NCBI GenBank assembly: GCA_029834535.1
Contig: JAQMWT010000342.1
Span: 1 to 64,000 of the forward strand
Source of the DNA: Chrysophaeum taylorii
Lineage: Eukaryota > Sar > Pelagophyceae > Pelagomonadales > Pelagomonadaceae
DNA length: 64,000 nt
Direction: 5' to 3'
Shown here: piece after piece, positions 12,748 to 24,584 of the stretch
How positions within the stretch are numbered: the first letter of the stretch is position 1
Layout of the letters: each line of letters starts with the position of its first letter
Translations under genes and position numbers: made by a program
Notes under the pieces: model-generated
Told to the model about the DNA's origin: nothing
What the model saw: only the letters and a program-made list of their open reading frames with translations
Database searches by the model: none

Positions 12748-14283
12748 ATGGCTGCAATAACAGACACAGATTTCGAGAGTTCTGAACGACCCGATCAGCC
12801 GCTAACTATGCACGATTCCATTGCGACCACTTCGGTCCTTTATGTCCCCTTGCATAGCTCTCTTCTGGACGCCACACGCTTGCGCTGCCTCCGGGAAATC
12901 GATGTTGCGCTCTCAGGAAACATTCTCCGCGCACTATGCATCGACTCGCTCCAACTGAACCACTTCTGTAAGCATTTTCGCATCACTGGAATGCACGACA
13001 AACGTTCCACGCCAGCTGCCGGCTCCACCACAAACATGCACCTAAGTCACGTACGTTGCCTCCCTCAAGAGCGTCTTATCGCTCAGCACGTCACTCCTCA
13101 TTTGAGGACGCATGTCACATGCCCGCACCTTCGAATGCACTACACGCCTATGGGCAAACCTGGTCACTACGGCACTCACTGCTCTGGTCCCCGCATCTCC
13201 ACCATTGAGGATGCACCCAGCATGACTGACCCTTCCATCGCCCTTGGTTCTACTGCACTCTCCTTCGGCGAACCCCTTATCGAATTCCCGCACTGGACCC
13301 CAACCATTCCGGGCCGGATACTCTCCACCACGGGATCTCAGCTCACGCGCCCATATGCCCTACCTTGCAGACAGGTCAGCCGCGCACAACACCCCTTTTG
13401 GCACTGACTTCGGACACTCGCATCACGCGATTTTGCTCTTGGAGCATGACACGCTTTTCGATGCTCTCCGCGTCACCGCCTTTAACACCAAGACACTCGC
13501 CATTTCACCGACGCTCCGCGCCGCCACGTGTCTCACGACCTTCCGATCACCGACATAAGTCGACCGCGCCCACTCGCGCACGCCTTACGAGGGCCCATTT
13601 CAATTGGTGATCCCACAGGTCTTTCGATGCATTCTCCGACGTCCGACTATGTTACGAGTCACTTTATGGCAATCCCCAATGCCAAGACGCCCGAAGCTGC
13701 GCAATCATGTCTTTGGAACTCCACAGCCACAGAAACTGCCAGACAAGAAAGCACTCAGCTCTCCACAGCTGCTCAACAGCTAATTCTAGTCTCGCACATA
13801 GCAACGAGTACTATCTCGCAGTCTCTATTGGATGACAAGACGAAAAATAAAACCACAAAAGCTAAATACACCAATCTGCCCATTGATGTAACAGACGAGA
13901 CAATGCAAACCAACTGCACAGCACGGTTCCAGACTATGCAGACGATGCCCAGGTCCAACGCTCAATTGCTCGACCACGCACACGTTCTGTCACCCGACCT
14001 TGCACTGCTACTGGCTCCTGTCTCATTCATAGGTGATGCACCCCATCCGATGGATCACTCCTTCAGATATGTCCCGCTCGCAGAAGCACCACCACAGCAC
14101 ACAAAGGTACATCATGAAGACACGGGTAAGCGCACCACGATCATGCGCACAAGCTCATTGCGCCTATCCGATCGCGACGAGACGAAGCTACAGCTTTGCT
14201 TGATCCCATCGCCTCTGGAAGACAAAGGCCGCCTTTCAGCCTCCCAGGCACCTGACCCTTCCCTATCGCTGCAATCCGTATGA
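12748..14283 (+). pseudogene. Decayed His/Thr/Pro-rich reading frames
   Basis: Successive + frames 12748-13407, 13244-13558 and 13528-14283 share the His/Thr/Ser/Pro-rich composition of the frames before them and probably extend the same large ORF with frameshifts. No motif, membrane segment or family is recognised. Minus-strand frames here have no better coding look. Confidence 0.3.
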
Positions 14284-14395
14284 GCACAGACGATCTCGCC
14301 TCCCTGCACGACTCCAGATCAGGCACAACAAGCCAATGTCAGCACTCTGCAGAGTTATGCGCACCCCCCGCTGGAATCTTACCAGCACGGCTACC

Positions 14396-15490
14396 TCAGC
14401 CAGTCAGGTCACTGCACCACCTCGGTCTCCCCTGACACCAGGTCGACGACGTATCGCTCATTCGCGACCACCTCAAGTCGTCTAATGGACGACGTCGGTC
14501 CTCAACCCATTCTTGGAGCTCGGATCCAGACAAAGGAAGATAAAAGTAGAAAGCCCCCTTTTTCGTTTGCCATGGAGTCTCAGACTCAGCAATTCGGTGG
14601 TTGGTCCGGAACGGTTCGCCTTTAACAAGTTTCTCTCGAGCATATCGCAGCACGTCGACGGAGCTTTTCGAGAAGAGAGACGCCGCCATGACTTGATGCC
14701 GACTCACCGTCCTCGACGCCACCACCCGGATTTTTCAGATGCTCGAGTGTGGATGCAACACGGACATCGCCCTTGATCAAGCCCTCTTCATCCAAAATGG
14801 CCTCGAGAGCGTCACAACATGGCGGAAAGAAGCTTTTGCTTTGAATTCTTGAACTCGCGACCGCACCGCCCAACAAACCGCTCTTTTGGCTGCTTCATCC
14901 GGCAACATCGTCATCAAAGCCGAACGCTCGTGCGACGGGAGTCTCGATGCGAAGTCGGCGAGGAGGAGGTCGCGTCGCCGATGTCGTCCTCGTCTTTTCG
15001 CCGCGCGCTGCCATAAGTAGTGGTCGGAGAAGCTCTAATCATCGACGTTGGGGAGTCAGGTCCGCCGCATCATCATCTTCTTCTTCACCACCGGTGCTTT
15101 GGTACGCGCAAAGTCGAACAGCATCAAGTTCGGCGGTTGCCTGTACGCGACGGATTTCTTCTTGCTGGGCAGTGATCTTTTCCTCTTTCTCGTCCAGCTC
15201 GCAATACAGGCGGTTGACTGTCCTGCGTTGCAGCGAGCGCCGCGGCGAGTCGAGGGCCACGCTTCGGAGATTCTTCGACCGGTCGCGCGCAACGACAGCG
15301 TTCAGTAGTTGCCAGTCGGACAAGACCTGTCGGCAGGTGCCGGTGGACAGCCTTGACAGGTGGCGCGTCGACGTTGAGCTCGAACGTTCGCGGCACGCGT
15401 CTTTGCGCGCGTTCGACAAAAGCGTAGCGGGTCGCGATGGACAGCCTTTAGTTAGCCAAGCTGACTCGTCCAGGGCGGCCTCAAACGTGC
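14396..15490 (-). pseudogene. Candidate gene fragments, unrecognised
   Basis: On the minus strand, 15490 to 15039 reads as one frame with a Glu/Lys/Gln-rich helical stretch (LYCELDEKEEKITAQQEE) and an acidic end. Further on, 14876-14622 (CDALEAILDEEGLIKG) and 14725-14396 (VDVLRYAREKLVKGEPFR) look protein-like in different frames. A GGTGAGTCGG donor-like site lies between them. This may be exons of one host gene or a decayed one; no family is recognised. A + frame at 14947-15498 is Ser/Arg-rich and looks like a shadow. Confidence 0.3.
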
Positions 15491-15649
15491 CGAGCTAGGG
15501 TTTGGACGGATTTTCCGACGACGACGGCTTGTTTTTTCAAACGACTGCCGCTGGTCTCGATGTGCCCCGGCGCGCGCCTCGTATAGCCCAAGGCAAGAGG
15601 TTCGGCGACGCGTTCCCACCTCGCACGACCGCACTCGGCGCAGCAGCCC

Positions 15650-16600
15650 GGCTCCGGAGAAGCAGGGAATAATGCCTCAGTAGTATTCCTTCCGCAAGGC
15701 AGTGGTATTAAGTCAGTCAGTCACTGAAGGACACCACTATCCGTCGTCTCGTCTCACCGGGTGAGTCTGGCAGGGTAGGTTCAGGGAAGAAGTTAAGGTT
15801 AGGTTCCCCTAGTTGGGTGGTTGAGGTCATATTGAGCTTCTAGAGTGAAAGGCGGGGTACCAGTTCGCAAACCTTAGTGTGACTGACTATAGTGTATTAC
15901 AAGTCAGCCTCCGGGGTGAATGAAGAGGTTTTGCGTACATGGAGATACGACAGCGGATGAGTCGACCGTTAGTTTTTTAACGGTCGTATCAGCAATTTGA
16001 GCGTCCTATATCAGTAATTTGAGCGTAGACCTACGACGACAGCAACCTAAGAAAATCCCGAGCAGTATCATCATCATCATCATCATCATCAGGGAAATGA
16101 GAGGATCTCATTATGATGATAGACGGAGGTCGCTCTTTGCTGGGCATGTAATTATTATAAGTTATGAAAAAAGGGCTTGCGCAAAGATTTCTTCAAGTAG
16201 TACTAGTGCCGACCGAATATAGCGCGAAGATTTAATCAGCGAGTAAACGAGGAGTAATGACAAATAATGCAGCAAGGTTAGATAGGCTTTAGGTTACTAA
16301 TAAGAGCACGTATTTTTTTGCCTAATTTTTAAATCGCTCGCTCGACGTTGGAAAGATGATGATATCGGTAGGCAAATCGGCAAGTTTCGTCAGCAGAGTC
16401 TCGAGGTCTGTTGGGAACTAGAACGTGCGGATGATCGATCGATCGATCGATCGATCGTTGCAGGAAGATGACCAGCAGGTGGGTGATATAGTTGCGCGCT
16501 CTGAGTAGTGCGCTGTCCTTATTAACTCGTGACTTTAGACAAGAGCAGCAGAAATGAGGTACGTTTTGAATATGCTTAGAACATCAACGACGAAGCAGTT
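15650..16600. other. No gene seen; two short microsatellites
   Basis: AT-richer DNA with frequent stops in all frames. It contains an (ATC)n run at about 16064-16091 and (GATC)n at about 16433-16457. A short near-repeat (AGCAATTTGAGCGT / AGTAATTTGAGCGT) occurs at about 15990-16025. Confidence 0.5.
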
Positions 16601-16633
16601 TGATAATTGACTACTAGAGTAGTAAACCTTCAA

Positions 16634-16879
16634 TTAGGAAGTCGGCCTATTTTTTCGTCTTTCTCGCCTCGGCGTCTCAGGGCCGAGCGTGCCGGTGTCG
16701 GCCAACTGGACCGCGCTGAGGGCGTCAGGTTTGGCCTCCTCGATGGCGTCCTGCAGGGTCTTGACGCGGGCCGCTTTTTTTTGTCGGCCTTGGGCTCGGC
16801 GATACGGTCTGGATCGTTGGCGACGCCGCAGTGCGCCTCGACGATGCCGAATTTCGTCGCCGTGTAGAAAATTTCCCAT
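16634..16879 (-). CDS. Possible exon, basic protein fragment
   Basis: 81 codons starting MGNFLHGDE with a Lys/Arg-rich helix (QKKAARVKTLQDAIEEAKPD). Codon third positions favour G/C on this strand more than on the opposing + frames, which is the only argument for coding. No family recognised. Confidence 0.2.
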   Translation of the reverse strand: MGNFLHGDEIRHRRGALRRRQRSRPYRRAQGRQKKAARVKTLQDAIEEAKPDALSAVQLADTGTLGPETPRRERRKNRPTS

Positions 16880-17436
16880 TATGTCGAATCGAATCGAATC
16901 TTGCGATTTATTCTTTTACTGCGGTGCGCGTAGAGGGGCCCAAGGCGCGTCGTTTTTATGCGCACATAAAAACCACCACTTGTTGCCCACATTTCTTTCC
17001 TTCTTTCTTTCTTTAATCCCCTCGAACAAACTAACGCTTTAATGGCTAGTAAAGTCTGAAGTGTAGCCACAACGGGAGCACGCGTAGCAACGAGTTCCGA
17101 GAAAGGAAGGTCCGTACGCGCGAAAGAGGTAAGAAGGACAGTGAAGGTCGCATTAATTAATTAAGAGAGACCACGTTGGAAGTTAGAGGCGAGGCGTTGT
17201 CTAGACTCTTGACAACTGCGAAAACGAGCGAGAGTCAGGAGCCTCTATGGATTTGAGGTTTAACAACGTTGGGTTTGATAGCACCGCGCTCAAAGTTGGG
17301 TCGTAGACAAGAAGACCCGCTAGGGGGCCGGATTCAAGTTTTCATATTGCAATAAAAAAATTCGATTTCGTCGCGATTTCGGTCGTGTTAGGAGGCGACG
17401 AGCGGTACTGACGGCGCGCCTACGCTTGGTCGCGCG

Positions 17437-17883
17437 ATGGCGCAGCGCCCAGAGTTCGAAGAGGACCGTTCGCGCGTCGGCGTGACCATGGTCTCCGTGC
17501 CGAAAGCTCAACCGAAAGCTCAACCCGTGCTACGGACATTCTACTCGCAGCCGACGCTGGGGAGTCGCCATTTTACGACGCAGTCGACGTGGATCAAATG
17601 GCTGCGGCCGGCGTGGACATGTTCAGGCCGCTCGGTGAGTTTTCGGGATTGAGTGGAGTTGACGCGGGGACTCCCCGCTGACGATGAAAAAGAGCAACAC
17701 CACCAAGAGTGTCGGGACGCTGGTGACTTCGTGGACTTGGTGGACGATCCCATACGCGACATCGAGGCATCGTTAAAAGAAAGTGGCAGCATCGACCGCG
17801 AGCAGCGGACCGTCGTGGACGCTAAAAACCAGGCACTTAGTACGTGTTATTCCCTCCGTTGTTGTTGTCGAGTCTTCTGGTAG
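17437..17883 (+). CDS. Possible host exons, unrecognised
   Basis: A frame reading DILLAADAGESPFYDAVD (about 17530-17600) and a following frame from 17653 (GDFVDLVDDPIRDIEASLK) look coding. Between them GGTGAGTTTT could be a splice donor, but no matching acceptor was settled. It overlaps the minus frame at 17773-18177; at most one of the two is real over the shared part. Confidence 0.25.
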
Positions 17884-18177
17884 TATCGAAGCAGAGACGG
17901 ACGCGGCGGGCAACAGCACGAGAGCGACACGACATTGAGGAGGATGGCTTGCAGTCGAACCCGCCTCACCAAACGACAATGTGTCGTCGTCGTCGTCGTC
18001 ACTGCAGAGGTCGACGACGACGTCGTCGTCGTTCATTTTTTTATCATTCATGAAGTCCTCGTCCTCGTCGTCGAATTCGTGGGACTCAGCCAAACAGAGA
18101 CGCCGCCGTGCTCGCGCCGTCCGCGGCGTTGCCGAAATCACTGGACGCGCACTCGGACTCGCTGCATCGGACCCCAC
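17773..18177 (-). CDS. Possible acidic protein with SUMO-interaction-like motif
   Basis: 134 codons containing FDDEDEDF and then VVVDLCSDDDDDD, a hydrophobic core followed by acids as in SUMO-interacting motifs. The run derives from a CGTCGT simple repeat, so it may be chance. No start context or partner supports it. Confidence 0.22.
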   Translation of the reverse strand: MGSDAASPSARPVISATPRTARARRRLCLAESHEFDDEDEDFMNDKKMNDDDVVVDLCSDDDDDDTLSFGEAGSTASHPPQCRVALVLLPAASVSASILPEDSTTTTEGITRTKCLVFSVHDGPLLAVDAATFF

Positions 18178-18706
18178 GGCTCGTCGCCACTTCGAAAGTT
18201 ACGGTTACAGCGCCATGCACACAAGCCCAGTCCGACTTCGTCGCCTTCACACAAAACTTTGAATCCGCCTGCTTCTTTCCCTTCTCATAACCGTAACAAG
18301 GCAGCTCCGCGCTCATCTGGCACCTTTGGCCTGCGCTGGGGCCAGCCTTCGAGAGCTCCGACGAGACACCTATAACACTCCCCAAAAAATCTCCGCCTAA
18401 ATCTAACAATATATGCCGCGTTTGGCTATAATTGACGTTTTCAGCCTACCATGCTGTAAAATCCCAAATGTAGGTAGGTGGTACCTACATAAACGTATCG
18501 GGTTAGCGTTGACGTATTCTTATTAGGGAGCTGCTGCTGGAGTACCCGATCTTTTCCAACGACTACGACAGCTTCATCGAAGCTTCCGTTTGAAACGGAC
18601 ACGGATCATATGGTGCTGCTGGCGGCGCGCACTGTGTTGACCGCGTTGGGCGTCCGTCAATCGTTCTCGTTGATGGCACCTGCGCGGTGCGCTGTCTCGT
18701 ATCGCG

Positions 18707-19039
18707 TTGTTTCATCATGGTGCTCGCAGACTCGCCGTGACGCGCGCTTACCGCGGCGGGCAGTTGTATTCGACAACGAGGAACGTCGAGTCGGTGCTTG
18801 CAATGGTTCGGAGGGAGATCGCTGAGAAGGAGCAGAAGCGCGAGGAGTGGACAGCCAAGTTCAAGGCAGCAACCGATGATCCCGTTGACAAAGAATTCTA
18901 CGCTGCGAGGTGCGAGTGGGTCTCGAAGGTCATCGCTGGGCTCCGCGCTGAAGAAGAGGCGCTGATGCTTGCGCTGTGAGTGTGTGGTTGAAATACTCGG
19001 CACGGTTCTCGATAGAATTTGGCGCGCCATCAAAACGAC

Positions 19040-19097
<58 letters not shown>

Positions 19098-20846
19098 GTC
19101 TCGCGGTTCGAGAGAAGCAACAACCAGTTGTGTCTCGCGGTTCGAGAGAAGCAACAACCTCACCGCAGGCGAGATCCTTCAACCTGGTGGAATCGCCGCG
19201 ACGACCTCGACCAGTTCGCCGCCGAGGTCGTCGAGTTGCGCCAGACATGCTGCGCGCTGGAGGACAATTGGGATGCGGAGGGGTTACACGAGAAAGTGCA
19301 ACACGCCGGGCACGGCGTGCTGGTGCAAGAACCGTCGATCGCGATCGACAACGACTCGCAGGATTCAAAGAATAAGGCCGTGATCACTCGAATCGAGCAG
19401 CGCTCGGTGGCGCGGCACGCGATCGAAGCCACCAACAACCGCAGGAACGTCATCGTCGTGGGCGACCCTGGCACCGGAAAGACGCGCGGCTCGATGTTTT
19501 TTGCCATGCAAGAGCTGCTAGCGGCAAATAAGACCGTGATGCGCGTTGGATTCAAGGAGTCCGAGATCATCCTCTTCAGACCCAACAACGAGGGCAAATA
19601 CGAAGTGTGGACGCGGCAGGACGCGTGGACGTGGCGCGATACGAACGTCTCGAGAGACCGTGAGGCGTTCGTACTCATAGACCCGCCCGAAAATGGACAC
19701 TACGAGGACATGGCCAGGTGCCGCACCATAAAATTCGCTCCGACCGACGAGGAGCAGCATTACAAGAATGCGGACAAGGACAAGATCGTCCTCTTCACCG
19801 GACCGCCGACCAAGGAGGAGTTGTGCGCCATGATACCGACGCTCTGGACCGCGAATACGGCCCCCGGAAAGACGTTCGACTCGCTCGAAAGCAAGAAAAA
19901 AGAAATCTTGCAGCGGGCGCTGCTGGTGGGCTGCGCGCCTCGGTACGTGTTCAGCGAAGACGCTTTCCTCGGACGCGCCCAAAGTGTCAAGGCTGTCGCC
20001 GAAAGAACCGTTGGGGAGCAGCATTGCACGGACGAGAATTCTGTCGTCGACGTACTGGGTTTTTATGCGAAAAAAGAAATCTCGTCGGTTTGCTTCACCA
20101 TCGCTCCGACCCCTGGCGGCGGCGCTTTGACGTCGCCGACGTGGCGGGACAGGCACACGATCTATGTCATCGAGTCGATGCACGAGCTTGCCCGGCTCTC
20201 AATCCATCCATTTGTCGTCGAGGAGCTCCAGCGCGCTCACGAATCATTCCTCGACTCTTATTTTTTCCCCGCGTTTCGCCATGATGTCTGCACCTTCGTG
20301 CTCTCCGTGCTGCCCTCCGACTGGGAGCCGGGACGTCCTCTAGACGCTCTCGAACTTGGACGCACGGTGATAAATTATCGAGGGACCGAACGGTTTTTGA
20401 AAGCGCTTAAAAATCACGACAACGACGGATTGATGTACGCGAGCCCAAGCAGAAAGTTTCCGGTATTCATCGACTTTGCTTACGGCGGTCCGACTTTATG
20501 GTTCAACGTCGACGGCGCGCAGAATAATGAGCTCGAATCGGAAGCGGTGCTGCGCCTCCTCGAAGGTATCGGCGTCGTGGAAACGTGCGGCCAAGGCCAG
20601 TGGCAGACTGTTCGCGGCAAGGAGACCTTCAAGGCCACCTTGGTCTTCCTTTACGTTCCTCCGTTGCCGCCGAGGTGCACCATACCCCCCGAGTACGAGG
20701 ACCTGATCAATCGGCACGTCGAGGTCAAATATTGGTGCCTTGTTGATATTCTCGAAGAGGTGACAAAAAAAGTCAAAAACATCGCCAAGAACTACAAGAT
20801 TGGCGAATTCCTTTTCTGGCCGCGACGTCGAGAAGAAGACGCCTAG
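18707..20846 (+). CDS. Crinkler/RHS-type P-loop NTPase (exons 18707-18975 and 19169-20846)
   Basis: Exon 1 encodes a helical header (EIAEKEQKREEW, then DPVDKEFYAARCEWV). GTGAGT at 18976 and CACCGCAG at 19161-19168 bound a 193-bp intron, and joining restores one frame (codon CT|G). Exon 2 carries Walker A GDPGTGKT (19461-19484) and strand-like EIILF. A D..G..YED block follows, then a PTKEELCAMIPTLW segment, the arrangement of the NTPase of Crinkler-RHS-type proteins (oomycete and chytrid Crinklers, trypanosome RHS). About 650 residues are visible. No nuclease-like C-terminal domain is evident. The true start is unclear: an in-frame stop lies at 18671 and the first in-frame ATG is at 18803, so an upstream exon may exist. 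Family members are effector-like or linked to retroelement insertion; a role here is inference. Confidence 0.62.
18976..19168 (+). other. Spliceosomal intron carrying (GTT)n and a 34-bp duplication
   Basis: GT-AG borders and frame agreement define it. It holds about 18 GTT units (19041-19096), then two copies of a 34-bp unit starting TTGTGTCTCGCGGTTCGAG (19094 and 19128). The unit ends in AAGCAACAACC, complementary to the GTT tract, so the transcript could fold back. Reading frames through it (poly-Cys, poly-Val, poly-Gln on the other strand) are artefacts. Confidence 0.65.
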
Positions 20847-22013
20847 CGCGCCGCCGGGTGAGTCAATCCACGAGTCATCATATCACGCGCTCGTCTTCTT
20901 CGTTATGGCGCTCATCCTGGGCTTCCGATTGCATTTTTTGTTGAACCCGAGAAAATTGTTTCTTTGAGTCGCGCGCACTCTATCATTCGGATAATTTATT
21001 TTTTTTTTCAATCGCGGCAAAGCTTGGTGGTGGTGGTGGTGGTGGTGGCACGCGTTTATAACAAACTGTTTTGACACAAAGTCCTTCTTCTCGTGGTGGC
21101 AGTCGTGAACCACCAGTACTTCCTCGACCGACGCTCGTGATATGCCGCCCGCACGGGCGCATCTCCTGGATGCCTCGAAGAACAACTCTCTTCGCGCTTG
21201 GGGGTGACGACCGCGACGACGCGTGCTCTATTCTCGAGGCAGCGGGAGTCACCAACTCGTCGCTTCTTTAAGGTAGTTTTTGTTTCTCTTCGGCTCCAAC
21301 AACAACAACAAAGGCGTATGTGATTGGTACCAATTTTTTTGAACACCACTGACGCGGAGCACGAGGTCGACGTTGGCCATGTTGGCGGCGTCCGACAACA
21401 ATATGACTCTCCTTCCCGGTAGGAGGAATAGCAGGTGCAGCAGCAGGTTGTCTCTGCGTCTGTCCTCGAAAGACATCACCAGCTCGATGGAGGACAGGAC
21501 ACAGAGTTTGCTGGATAGTGTGCGTGTGGATAGTAGAGTAAATAACACTTACGCTCACTTGCGCGCTGACCCCGGGTTTCCTTTTTCTACAAATTACACC
21601 TTCTTCTGGTTGGGAGCCTGGCTACTTCGTAGTAGTTTTGGAACGAAGTGTTTGGACGGTGGTCGACCCAAAGCGGCGACAGGGGTATGTAAATTTACGT
21701 ACGTACGGTCGTTTTAACGGCACAGAGGCAGCAGCAGCTGAAACTCCGGGTTTCGGAAAATGGTTGTGGCAGGGTCGGTCAGAAAAGCTCCAAAGTAGTC
21801 TTCATCTTGCTGACGAGAAACCCATCCTCCGCTCTCGCAGTCACAAACCATCCTGAAAAAAACGGTAACTTACCCACCACTCGCAGACCGTTGCTCTGCT
21901 GTTCCGCACCCTTCCAAAAATCGCACGGATCCGTCAATTCAGAACTCATAGGCCCCGAAGGAGTGCCCGACAAAAAAAAACGGGAATTTCGAATGCACCC
22001 CGCCCGCGCGCGC
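20847..22013. other. No gene recognised
   Basis: Short overlapping frames on both strands with no motif. Contains (GGT)n at about 21025-21048 and ends in a CG dinucleotide run (22003-22022). The minus frame at 21249-21548 is the most protein-like, but nothing supports it. Confidence 0.4.
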
Positions 22014-22026
22014 GCGCGCGCGATTT

Positions 22027-22407
22027 ACCCTGATCGCCGACCGCACGGTTGCGATGGAGGACGGTGCCTCATGAATCCTGAGCCTTGCGAGGGCATCCGC
22101 CCTCCCGGCGTAGGTTGGCACCTATTCGCCTCCCGGGCGGGCCGGTTGGCAGCCGGAACGTTCGCGGTGGGCCGGGGTATGGCCGCGGGGCGCAGACGGA
22201 AACGTCAACGACGACGAGTTGGTTGCCAGTCACATCGCGGTCGTCTGTCTCCTCGTCGCATGGCGATTGATGGTCACTCTCCGCCGACCCACCTTTCGGC
22301 GCCCCTCGTCTACAGGCCCGTCATTCCGGACTGCTGGCTCCTGTCGGTCCGGCCTGGCTCCCGTGCTCGGGAGAGGTCTGAAGTTAAGTTTAAGTTAGTT
22401 AGTTCCC
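22027..22407 (+). mobile_element. Full-length SINE-like element, 381 bp
   Basis: It is flanked by 13-bp direct repeats GCGCGYGCGATTT (22014-22026 and 22408-22420, one mismatch). It starts ACCCTGATCGCC and ends in TTAAGTTTAAGTTAGTTAGTT. Relatives are at 62889-63248 and 58539-58906 (full length), and at 6900-7070 and 37853-37996 (truncated). The last 75 bp resemble the LINE tail at 35299-35372. Typical tRNA-type A and B boxes were not recognised, so the source of the 5' part is unknown. Confidence 0.78.
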
Positions 22408-22420
22408 GCGCGTGCGATTT

Positions 22421-22894
22421 GCCGATCCGCAGGTGCAGCCAAAAATCGAGGAGGAGGAACAGTATCGCTGATTTCGACCTATTCCTCGGATCTCGGACCC
22501 ACCCGATGAAGAAGACGGGGCGGGTTCGCGCGCGTCGCACCCCCCGGGGACACCGTCGTCGTCGTAGGAAACGAAGATGGTGGGTGAGGTGCCACTGGAG
22601 GACGAGAACGACGTAGGCACAGGCGGCCAAGAGGGCCGCGTTGCCCTCGTATTGCGAGGACGTCTGCGTCTGGTTCGCTTCGGCGCCACGCGCGAGTCCG
22701 AATCCGTAGAGACGTTCGCGTCGAGAGCATCTTTCGCGGAGATCGCGGAAGTAGAAATTTTGGGCCGTATCGACCATTCGGCGATACAGAGTTCGCCAGC
22801 GCGTCGCGAGGTCGTCGTAGACGTGCTTGCAGTTTTCCTTGTGGTGGTCATCACGAGCAGCAACGTGGTTGGAGCGAAGAAAAATAGGGACCAA
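22421..22894 (-). CDS. Possible gene fragment interrupted by the SINE
   Basis: The minus frame from 22894 reads KHVYDDLATRWRTLYRRM then NFYFRDLRERCSRRE, which looks coding (helical, Arg-rich). It becomes low-complexity and then enters the SINE-like element. No family recognised. Confidence 0.28.
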
Positions 22895-23099
22895 CGTCCT
22901 GGAAAAGAGGCGGAAATGTAGTCCGAGTCGCAGAGACTCGGTTGCCGGCCGCGCGGCTCGCGCGCAAAGGAAAAGTCTCTTTCTCCTCCTCCTCGCGGTG
23001 GTGGTGATTGGAGGACAGGAAAAAACAGCTCCTTACTCTATTGTGGAAAGGGTAAGGAAGAGACAGCGTTCTCAACGGACGGACGGAATAAGGGTTAGC

Positions 23100-23310
23100 A
23101 GATTTCTGTGCAGAGAGAAAATCTCTAGTACTCCCTATTATAGGGTTAGTTTTACTTTAGCACCTTTAATAAGAAAACGCTGTGTTATTAATTCACACCA
23201 ACTGTCCTCGTTCTAGGAGACAGATTCGAGGGCAGACAGACTGACTACCACTGCTCTCACGCTCTGCTGAAGGGTAGCACAGTAGAAATTACTGTTCTCT
23301 AGGTTTGGTC
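23100..23310 (+). repeat. Second copy of the CTGTCCTC inverted-repeat family
   Basis: Matches about 8100-8270 and 8430-8450 (AACGCTGTGTTATT, CTCACGCTCTGCTGAAGGGT, ACTGTTCTCTAGGTTTGG), with the middle section missing. The hairpin CTGTCCTCG...CGAGGGCAG is kept. Confidence 0.65.
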
Positions 23311-23582
23311 GGAGAGGTAACACTCTGAATAATGCTCTTGGCGAGAGTAAAAGGGAAACTTTGAAGGAAGCGAAGGTGAGGTAGAAGGTAAGAGGCGAGG
23401 ATATATCCTCTCACATATAGCAGCAGCAGCAGAAACGTCGTCGTCATCATCCTCGGGGTGTGAGTCGGGTGAAGGATTGACGCGGAACAGTGCTGCGTGG
23501 TTAGGGTAAGAGAGCTAGAAGTTGATTCAAAATCTGTGGGATGTATGAGACTGCTCGATTGCAGTTCATCTAGGTGGTCCTC

Positions 23583-23776
<194 letters not shown>

Positions 23777-24584
23777 GATCTTGGAGCGACTCAGCTCGCT
23801 CCAAAGATGGGTGATTTGAATCAACTCCTTCCTGAATTGAATGAGCAAATCATCAGGCACTCCAAACATTACATCATATTAGGGTCATTCAGAGCGATAA
23901 TGAGTCTATTTAGGAGTTCTCGCACACTTTGAAGAATATAAGGTCAAACATTATTCGTGTTGTTAAGGAAAATAACCGATTTTCCATGTTGTTGACATTT
24001 GGAACTGCCTTGTCCAAGTCGTCAGAGCGTAAATCGGCATTTGCATCTTCCATGGGATGATTAGAAGACGTCAATGTCTTGGTTGGAGGGTGTAGCTGGT
24101 ACAGAGATATTTGGCGCAGGGTAGTTTAGCGACGTTTCGGTCGCAGCGGTAAGTTCTGCGCGAGGGTATTTGGGCAAAAGCTAGTAGCTTTCCAAAGTCA
24201 TATCCCTCAGTATCGGTGAACGTACAAGTAGATTGCATCTCTCATCAAACACAGAAGGAGGGGGCTTTTTATCATCAAACGCGCGAATTATATATTCCAT
24301 ATGTACAAATGGCTTATATGTTTTGATAATCAACTGGTTTTCATAGCACGGGTGCGTACGCCACCGTCACTAGAAAAAGCGATTCAGGTTTATTAAAGGA
24401 TAGGGAACATGGGGAGAATCGGCGACAAACTTAAAGACGGAAGAATCATATCGGTAGGCAGCAGAGTGAGGTGTCCTGTACCAGTGCACGCAGGTCCAGA
24501 AAAGAAGAAGAAAATAGACTCGAAGAAGAAGAAGAAGAAGAAGAAGAATTGTAGCTCGTAGATGAATGACCAGCAGGGGAGGAC

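Noticed and set aside
14947-15498. 183-codon Ser/Arg-rich + frame
   Set aside because: Opposite a minus frame with a clear helical Glu/Lys pattern; composition is typical of an antisense shadow.
18930-19163. Poly-Thr, poly-Gln, poly-Cys and poly-Val frames
   Set aside because: They read through the intronic (GTT)n tract in different frames.
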